The translations under genes and the position numbers were made by a program. A DNA stretch of 64,000 nucleotides from Oasisia sp. SBJ-2009 (taxonomy: Eukaryota > Annelida > Polychaeta > Sabellida > Siboglinidae), in the NCBI GenBank assembly GCA_964017155.1, contig OZ024865.1, forward strand, positions 41,955,120 through 42,019,119. The letters are read 5' to 3'. A model generated the notes under the pieces. The model made no database searches, had not been told where the DNA came from, and saw nothing but the letters and a program-made list of their open reading frames with translations. Of this stretch, positions 51,501 through 61,247 are shown piece after piece (position 1 is the stretch's first letter; the number at the start of each line of letters is the position of its first letter).

Positions 51501-54500
51501 TGCGACAATACAAGTCTACAGGCTCCGTTATAAGATACAGAGGCTTCTACTCATGTAAGTTGTTGATATTGCTAATGTAAACCGTAGCATTAAGTTGACC
51601 CACAGCCTAATATTAACATCGGTAACAATTGCATTACGAAGTAAACACTGCGTTAATCCAAAGAAATATGTCAACTTAGAGTCAAGTTTGGATTAATCTG
51701 TTATTGGTAAGCTATTGGCGTTATGCCAGGAATGTTGTGTTTATTTAAAGTTACGACAAATTAGTTGACTAAACAATATACAAACATTACAATGATAATT
51801 ACAATGACTTTCAAATTGTAAACATACCAAATTAACTTGTTTAGTTAAATAAGAAACACAATGTTAAGAGGATTATTAAATAACTACCTAGCTAGTCTGG
51901 TTTACAATATATATTTTACAATATATATTTTCTCAGGAAATTTATTCTAATATTTAAAATGTTACATAAATTAATGCTAATAATTTAGAAAACCTCTGTG
52001 TACATGCATATATTTTCATTCAAAAATAACTTAAATAAAAAAATGGAAACAATTATAAAGCACCATACATGTGGATTAAAAACCTGCTTAAAGGCGCTAT
52101 CAATATAAAATAAGTACATCTGCATATTGATAGATATATGCGAAAAAATAATCAAGTTAAATAAATAGGTTAAAATAAGTTACAAATTAGTTTATATAAA
52201 TTCCTTACCAAGGTGCCGCGTTACGGAACCATTTTGTCTTGATTCTGTCATTGGCGATGTCCCCCTGGTGGGAGTTCCTGGCGTCATTCGATTCACCATG
52301 TTCTGTGACGGAGTTCTTCGGTTCGGCGTCCCCCTACTGGGCGTTCCACGACTTAGAGAACTTGTCGTTGAGCGTGTACTTTCTCGCAACAATTGCGCTG
52401 CAATTTCAGGGTCATCAACCTGAACTTCCGACACCATATTACACGGAACGTAGCCACGACGGTTGTTCGCTTCGCCCAAAAAGAATCCGTCGGGATCTTT
52501 GTCTCCGTATATCTGAAAAAAAACCATTGCGATATCGTCTTAGTGCCATTTGTAGATTGTTGTCCTTTTCAGTGTGAATCCGCATGTTGGAACAACATAT
52601 TTACATTACATTTCCCCTAAAACTGGATTCAATCTGACCAATGGTTTTAATAGAAATTATATCAAATCATTAACAGCATGCAGGGCTTTATCTAAGACAT
52701 ATTTTTGGGTGGACACGTGCACATACAAACCAGTTGAGATGTGTTTTATGACCTGAAGTAAACTACAAACACGTGTGACACACATTTTCAAGGCATAACT
52801 GGCAATCTCTGTGATTATTGAAGACCTTTTTTGCTCCTTTTTTGTAACTTATCCACCACCTGTCCAATGGTATTTCTACCCGTCCTCAACGGGTTTTATC
52901 CGTCCAAATGATGGGTGGACGGGTCTCTGCAAAAACCTGACCCCGTGGCAGTTTTCAATACACTCAGTACTATGTACATCCATTATGTGTTCTTAGAAAG
53001 GTTTTGTGACCACTTATGATACAACATAACTGTTTGATACTTTAAAATATTTATATGAACTCGCAATTACAGTGATTACACATTTTATAGTGTCATTCAA
53101 TCGTGAAATGCGAGAATAAAAATAAAAATCTTCTGATATGTGAACAGACTAGACATGTTACTCGTTTATGTGAGGGAAATCTTGTTTATGTAAAACAGTC
53201 TTAATGCGAACAAAATCTTATTTATGTAAAACACTCTTTTCTTGGTTTAACTCTTTACTTGGTAGACAGCCTTCTTATTTTACACCCTGCTGTGGTCAGA
53301 CAATTTTAAGATGGCAGCCGTCTGTGAATTACGCTGCAGGTTGCTTGCATTAAAATTCGAATAACTCGACAACCGACGCATACAAATATATGAAATTAAT
53401 TGCAATGTACATGGAATGATTGTGTGAATAAAATGTGTTATTAAAATGTATATGTTGCAATCATTTACATTTCAGATCTTGAAGCAAACTTCAACACTTA
53501 TGATGACAAAATAAATAAGCAACTTCATCATGCTATATATTAAAAAATCTTAGAACACACAACAGTGATCCTCTGGAACTAATGTAGCCATGTATGTTAG
53601 TTTTGTCATGGTAAAACATTTATCCAATTTTGACGGTTAGTTTTTCAAATTATAATTGATTTTGTAAACAACACCAACGCGACCGAAGAAAAAAATCATG
53701 CCATAATTGACAAAATAGCTAACGTTTACCGATCATATTGCCGAATGGAATACGAGGGGTTGGGAGGTTTTGGACGGTCTGCGCAGTAAAAAGTTAATGA
53801 GAAACTTTTTTGGAAAACAACAACTGTTTTTTACACTGACCTTGATGAGTTGACCTTCTTTAAACGGCAGCTCTTCATCGATAGCATCCGGATTTGGCGA
53901 CATGATCGAGGGATCGTAGTCAAACAAGGCAATAAAGATCCTGACAAGTGAGTCATCGTACTCCATGTCGAGACTCTCCACGAGCGAGTCGCCTCCGTCG
54001 TCCTCATAATCGATCAGATCCGAGTCGGGAATATCGTCGCGTATTTTCCGCGATGTATACTCGTTATTATCCTCGAGCCCGCTGTAACTGTTCTCATCCT
54101 GTCGTGGGGTCTGGTATCCGTTATACGGATCGCACTGATCCACGTAATCGCCGCCAGTTTTGCCGGCATTTACCGTCCGTCTTTGCGGCTTTCCGGCCGA
54201 TTTACGCCCCGTTATTTCCGGATCGAGTGGCTTGTCGTGCCGATCCGGTGGGATATTACTACTCGCGCTCCACGGCCGACGATCTTGTTTCGCACTGGTT
54301 GGTCGCCGCTCGAACTTTGCACTTTCCGGGCGACGTTGAGGTGATCCGTCTGCGACGTAATTATTCGGAAGCGTCGTATCCTGTGAGTTCAAGTCGACGA
54401 ACCCGTTTCGCGGATGAACGCCCGGTTGCTGGGCAACGGGGAGGGGGGGCCAGCCGCCCGAGTTGGCGGCGGGCGAGGTAGGCGTGGTGGCAGCACCGTA

Positions 54501-57500
54501 CATGTACGCGTTCGGCGTCACCGTCGGACTGTTGGTTGCCACGGCGACGGCGTTGGCGTGGTGATGTAAGGCATTTGTGGCGTTCACGTCGTAATCATCT
54601 AGACTCGTTGAGCTGTCCCTGGTGATTTCTGAAATAAATTAATAATAATTATAGATTTATAATACATACATGTATATATATATATAATATACTGTATATA
54701 TATATATATATATATATATAGTTACTTTCTTAGCATGTCAAAGTTCGCTGCAATAACCACACACTTGAAAAAGCTGTCATTTTGTGCTAAATGCAGAACT
54801 TCCGTGTGTTTAGATACGCACGGAAATGTAGTGAAAGCAATGAAAAACAAATCTGTTTTGTTTAAATCAACCATGAACAACCATCCATAACCCATTTATT
54901 TGTGTTTTGATCCTGAAGTATCAACTGTACGATGAAAAGCAATATTTGTTGAATCGTCTAGCATTTCTTAATAAAATAATCTAATATATACAGGGTATGT
55001 TTAATAATGTTCGTAAAGTCACTGAAAGAATGACAGATTTGTTAAGGCTGACAAACTTATATTAATGAATAAATAAAGTTAAACGATTATTGCCATTTTC
55101 GCAAACGTTCGATTAACATGATATAACAATCAAATAGTTTGTCCTTAATTTTCTGAATAGAAACCAACAGATTGTCATTACATATTTTTTTGTTTAAGTT
55201 ATTGTAAAAACGACACCATTGAACTGAGGTGTCACCTTTAATAATGACCTACTGACCGACATAGGGTAACCAGCAAGTTAAAAAAAAAAAAAAATTGAAT
55301 GAATTGGTGACCTTTAATAATGACCTACTGACCTACATAGGGTAACATACAAGTTAAAAAATGATAAAACAATTGAATGAATTGGTGACCTTTAACAAGA
55401 ACAAGATGTTTATTTTTAACCCCAAAATAAGTACATAAATACAATAATCATAAGGTGAAACATAAACAAAACGTCATACATCAGTAATTTAAGACAGTGA
55501 AATGGGGGTCAGTGATTCCTGTTAAGACTGAAAAGTCGCTATCACAGGAGCCACTTTAATGATGGCCTAAATACCTACATAGTGTAACCTACAAGTTACA
55601 ATTTTTAAAAATCAAAAACACTGAATGAATTGGTGACCTTTAATAATGACCTACTGACCTACATAAGGTGACCTACAATTTTCAAAAAATTATTTAAAAA
55701 ACACTGAATGAATTGATGACCTTTACTGATGTCCTAGTGATCTATATAATGTGACCTACTGACCTATATGAGGCACTGCGATGGGTTTGTAAGAAGTGGG
55801 GGCGCTCTCTGCCCCCCTCGGAGGCACGCGGTCCTGCGTGTTGAGGGTCGGGGTGACGGGGCGGAAGCCAGCCCTAGAGGCGCCCTCTGGTGTGAGGACC
55901 TGGCGCGGCGAGGACGGTGACATGTGACGGGGCGATGCGTTGTGGTTGGCTAACGCCGGCGAGATGACGCCCGACTTTTGGGCTGACGTCGGTAACGTGC
56001 GATGCCTTGGGCTGCCCGAGACGCCCACAGCATGTGACGGGGGCCTCGAGTGGTCGACCGCCTGGAAATGACGGGATGTAAACAACTTTATTTAAAGCGA
56101 CATGGTCCGTTCGTGGCTTTTAATTTTTTATTGCAAAATCATGTTATATGGTATACATCATACCTATGATAGCGTAAAGACAGTCAAAATATGTTTTCAT
56201 GTACCATTAAGGGGTTGAAAATAGACGCAATAAGGGGTGCTTAACTCTGTTTACACATCGACCACGAGGCGTTTTTGAAACTGTTGTAGGCGTGGCTAAA
56301 AGCCAAGAAGGAAATGCATGATCACGGGATGTAGTATCACGTGAACACAAGTTGACGCCACTAACGCCAAGTTATGCATTTCGCACTTTTTCACCCCCAG
56401 CAAATACATAATATATAGGCCTTGCGACGTACTTGATTTGTTTACTGTAAATTCTTTAAAAATGTGCTGATGTTTTAGACAATTGGTATCTTTCCAAAAT
56501 GTCTTGAATAATGTCAAAATCAAAGTGATCATTGATCACGCAAGCCTGGAACCAATTAAGTGATTGTATCCATGAATCCCCTAATCGTTGATATGACCTG
56601 ATAAGTGCACAACATAAAGTAAGACAAAGGTCGTATTTGTTGTGGTTTCTTTCAGATTTCATTTCCGTTCTTAGACAATCTCTTACATATTTCAGTTACG
56701 ATCGTGAGTTGTATGAGGAATATAATTTTTAGGACATTAAAGTGAACTAAATGAAACAAAACAACTGACGATTTATGACTCCAGGTGGCAGCACTCACCT
56801 CTGCTGCTTCCTCCTCCTCTTCAGCGATATCGGAGAGTTCCGAATTGCTTGCGTCAGCCATGTCTGTCAATATACCCCCTGCAGGAGGCTACAAAGAATG
56901 GATCACTGAATTGGATCGGGAAATATTATGACATAATTAAGACTTTAAAACAACTCCGTCTGTTTCACGAATATTAATATAATATTTTTAACACTAGGTT
57001 ACATTTACTGATATCTTCAACTTACTTATTTCGGAATTTGCATATGTCTGTCTATTGTTTCTCAATTATTAATAATATTCTTAACCCTGCGACCGGCCAT
57101 GGCCAATTAATCGGCCCGAGACACCTTCCTGTATAAAAACATTTTTAGTTTGCGTAATCAGTAACCAACCCGCGCACAGATTATCTGACATAATAGAGAT
57201 AGTACAATTTTATTATAATAAAGAGTTCATTTGGCATTTAAAAATGATGCCTCATTCATATTTGTATGATAAGTATTTGCAGAGTTATGATTTTTTATTG
57301 TCACACTAATCTGTGCAACAGAAGATTTTCGCTGACCGGTCGCAAGGCTAACACATTTACTAATATCTAACTTGAATTTATTTATCTATGAGTTTGTCTC
57401 TGTCTCTCTAAATAGTTGGCAAATATTACAAACTTAAGTGCATCTATAAATGCCAGGTTTACTTCTCTGGACAACATTAAGCCTAATACATTAGGTTCAT

Positions 57501-59876
57501 CTATAAAACGGTCACATCAGGACCGGCTATTCACTTCAAAATCCACAAAACCCTACACAAAAATTGTGACTTAAAAAATGTATAAACTTTTATTTTTGTA
57601 TTGTAATAACAAAGCAATCTAAAAAATTCTAAATAGTTATAAACATTTAATCTTTTCACTAATCTGGTAAGTACACCCACCTGGCCATTCGGTAGTCCAG
57701 TGACCTTGACCTCTGGCTGGGTAGGGGGGTCCACAACTCCAGAGATTCTGGTCGGGGTCGACGTGGCCGTTGGCTCTGCCTGGATGACGCGGAAGTTCGC
57801 AGTTGACGTTCCCGATTGATCGTCACTGGTCTGGAGAGAACGAATGATGATGTGGTAACTATTAGAAGTAGTTTTAATTTTTAATTATTGTTTAAAAACA
57901 ACACCAATTACTAAAGGTATAGGTCAGGGGTAGAGTTTCGAACTCTCGACTAAGAGAACCAGGGTTCGAATCCTGTGCTGCGGTGTTAAAACCTTGGGCA
58001 AGTTTTTCCCCTCTACATTGCTCCAGTTCACTCAGCTGTATAAATGAGTACCTGGTTATAGGCAGTGGTGGATATGTGTACGAGCAGCCTTTGCGCATTA
58101 ATTGTAGCATATGGCTGGATGCTTCCCAGAGAAGCCGAAATGGTCTTATACAGCCCTTGGAACAGTCCTGAAGACTGGATACTCCGCTGTATAAGAACTT
58201 ACCTTTACCTTTTAATAATAAAACATTTTAAAATGATTCTTTAATCATTTATTTTATTAACTGCATACACGTTAGGTTTATGTAAATAATCATTCATGTT
58301 CATCCATGTGACACTTTATAAAATATATATTATTCTCATTATTTTTACCTGCGTCTTCGTTGCGTCGACACCAATCTGTCCGAGCACGACCTTTGACACT
58401 TTTGGCACGATTGCTGTGACCTGACCTCTGGTGACCTCTTCGAGAAGCTGAGAAGACAGTGGGATGGTCAGGGAGTCTAGCGATTCGGAATCTTTCGCCA
58501 ACGTTCGAATACTGAGGCATTGTGGGTTACGGATGTGAAAGAAGTCGTGGTAATCGAGAATGACGTGATCACCTGGTGAAATGAAAGTGAAAGTAAGCTT
58601 TAGATACACTGCATACACATATTTGATTAATGTAATTTATGTTATTGTATTTACCTACATCCTTTACTTTCTCCTAAACACGACAGGTTGCTTGCTATGA
58701 GTGGAACATAATGTACATTCAGGACAGAAATGTGAAAATATACTTTCAATGTATGAAAGCATTAATTTTTTATTTTAAATGATTTACTACCTGTCTAAAA
58801 CAGAATAATTTAAAATTAATTAGTCTCTCTGTTTTTCCACCTGTATATTCTTCAGTGTCTGTCTGTTCGTCCATCATTTTGTCTGTCTGCATGTCTTTTC
58901 GTCACCCTGTTTGTTCGTCCATCTGTCTGGCTGCCTTTCTCTCCATACTTCTGACTCTCTATCTGCATCTCTGTCTCGCTCTGTCTCTGTCAATTGCTAT
59001 CTCTCTCTCCTCCCCCCAGCCATTTCTCTCTCTCTCCTCCCCCCAGCCATTTCTCTCTCTCCTCCCCCCAGCCATTTCTCTCTCTCCTCCCCCCAGCCAT
59101 TTCTCTCTCTCTCCTCCCCCCAGCCATTTCTCTCTCTCTCCTCCCCCCAGCCATTTCTCTCTCTCCTCCCCCCAGCCATTTCTCTCTCTCTCTCCTCCCC
59201 CCAGCCATTTCTCTCTCTCTCCTCCCCCCAGCCATTTCTCTCTCTCTCCTCCCCCCAGCCATTTCTCTCTCTCTCTCCTCCCCCCAGCCATTTCTCTCTC
59301 TCTCCTCCCCCCAGCCATTTCTCTCTCTCTCCTCCCCCCAGCCATTTCTCTCTCTCCTCCCCCCAGCCATTTCTCTCTCTCTCCTCCCCCCAGCCATTTC
59401 TCTCTCTCTCCTCCCCCCAGCCATTTCTCTCTCTCTCCTCCCCCCAGCCATTTCTCTCTCTCTCCTCCCCCCAGCCATTTCTCTCTCTCTCCTCCCCCCA
59501 GCCATTTCTCTCTCTCTCCTCCCCCCAGCCATTTCTCTCTCTCTCCTCCCCCCAGCCATTTCTCTCTCTCTCCTCCCCCCAGCCATTTCTCTCTCTCCTC
59601 CCCCCAGCCATTTCTCTCTCTCTCCTCCCCCCAGCCATTTCTCTCTCTCTCCGTCATCTTCTCTCCCTGTTTCTGCCCTCTCCCTCAATGTCCCCCCTAT
59701 CTTTCTCTCCATGTCCCTCTCTCTCTCCATGGCGCTCCTTTTCTCTCTCTCTCCATGTCCCTCCATGCCCCTCCATGTCCCCCCCTCCCCCCTCCCTCCC
59801 TCTCTCTCCATGTCCCCCTCTCTCCATGTCCCTCTCTCTCCATGTCCCTCTCTCTCCATGTCCCTCTCTCTCCATG

Positions 59877-59912
<36 letters not shown>

Positions 59913-61169
59913 TCTCTCTCTCTCCATGTCCATCCATCTCTCTGTCCCCCTCTCTCTATATAACTGCCTTTCTGACTGTCCCTTCTTCCTTCAGTCTGTC
60001 TACCTGTCCATCTCTCTATCCACCTGTCTACACCCACCCGTCCACCACTCACCTGTTGGACTGTTTACGTTCTTCACATGTCGACCGTCGAGGTAGATCG
60101 CGTAACCTTTCACCTCGGCACCGTTCGACTTGCCCGTGGCCGTGATCGTCACCGGCAACCATGTGACCAGCAGAGTGCCCTCTTGTGGCCCGGCCTCCAC
60201 CTGGATGTCCAACGGGGGGTCCGGGACACCTGGGAATAGACCCAGAAACAGACGGTAAACATCTTCTTTTTATCAACACAACTACATTGTCGCAGTGGAT
60301 AACAATGACCAATTTTTATTACAACTGAACCTCGTTTTATGGTTCCTTCAGTAATACAGCCACCTGCCAATTGGGTCACCCTGGGATAATCCCAAAATTT
60401 GTCAGTAAATCCGTCCTGCTAATGAGGTCACCCTGTTATTCACATCACGTTCTCCAATTCCCGAGGCTGACCGCAATAGTGAGATGCCACCGGACGAATT
60501 TGCAAACGTTTCGGCCATTTGTTTTACACTTTATGTTAGTTCAGTGTATTATCTATAAATGGTAGTAAAACGATATAAATTATTTCTTGGGACTGTTTCA
60601 CTGAAATAATATCAGGGACACTATTCCTTGTGCACACCTGCGAAGGTGTCCCAGTGATATATACAAGATTACAGGCAATATCGATCTAAAACAACACAAT
60701 TTACTTCATAAGATTTATGTATTTCAACAACAATGCACAAAAATGCTTATAAGAATGATGTTAAAAGTTTCGAAACTAAACGATTAAACAAAATAGAAGC
60801 ACCGTTTGCTCATTTTACGTTCTCATTCTGCTCTGCCTTGAGTGTAACCTGTGGAAAAGTCATCTACGCTTACACATATGAGCCACAGGGCCGTGTCACA
60901 ACACATGTACCACAGTTGCCAGTCCCCAGTCGGAGTGAAAACATTTATCTCCATATAGGTTCTGATAAAACACCAGACTTTCCCCTCAAACAATAATAAT
61001 AATACAATTTATTTGTATAGCGCCTGACTCAATAGTATTGCTCTCAGGGGCTTTACATCAATGTACAAATAGTAGCTAAAATTGGATATTAATTATTATT
61101 AATATAGATATATGTATATATATATATATATGGATGATAAATTATTATTAAAATAAATAAATAAATATG

Positions 61170-61247
<78 letters not shown>

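Noticed and set aside
58855..60145. Large plus- and minus-strand frames of 230-413 codons
   Set aside because: Low-complexity readings of the CT/CCCCCCAG minisatellite in a RIM-BP intron.
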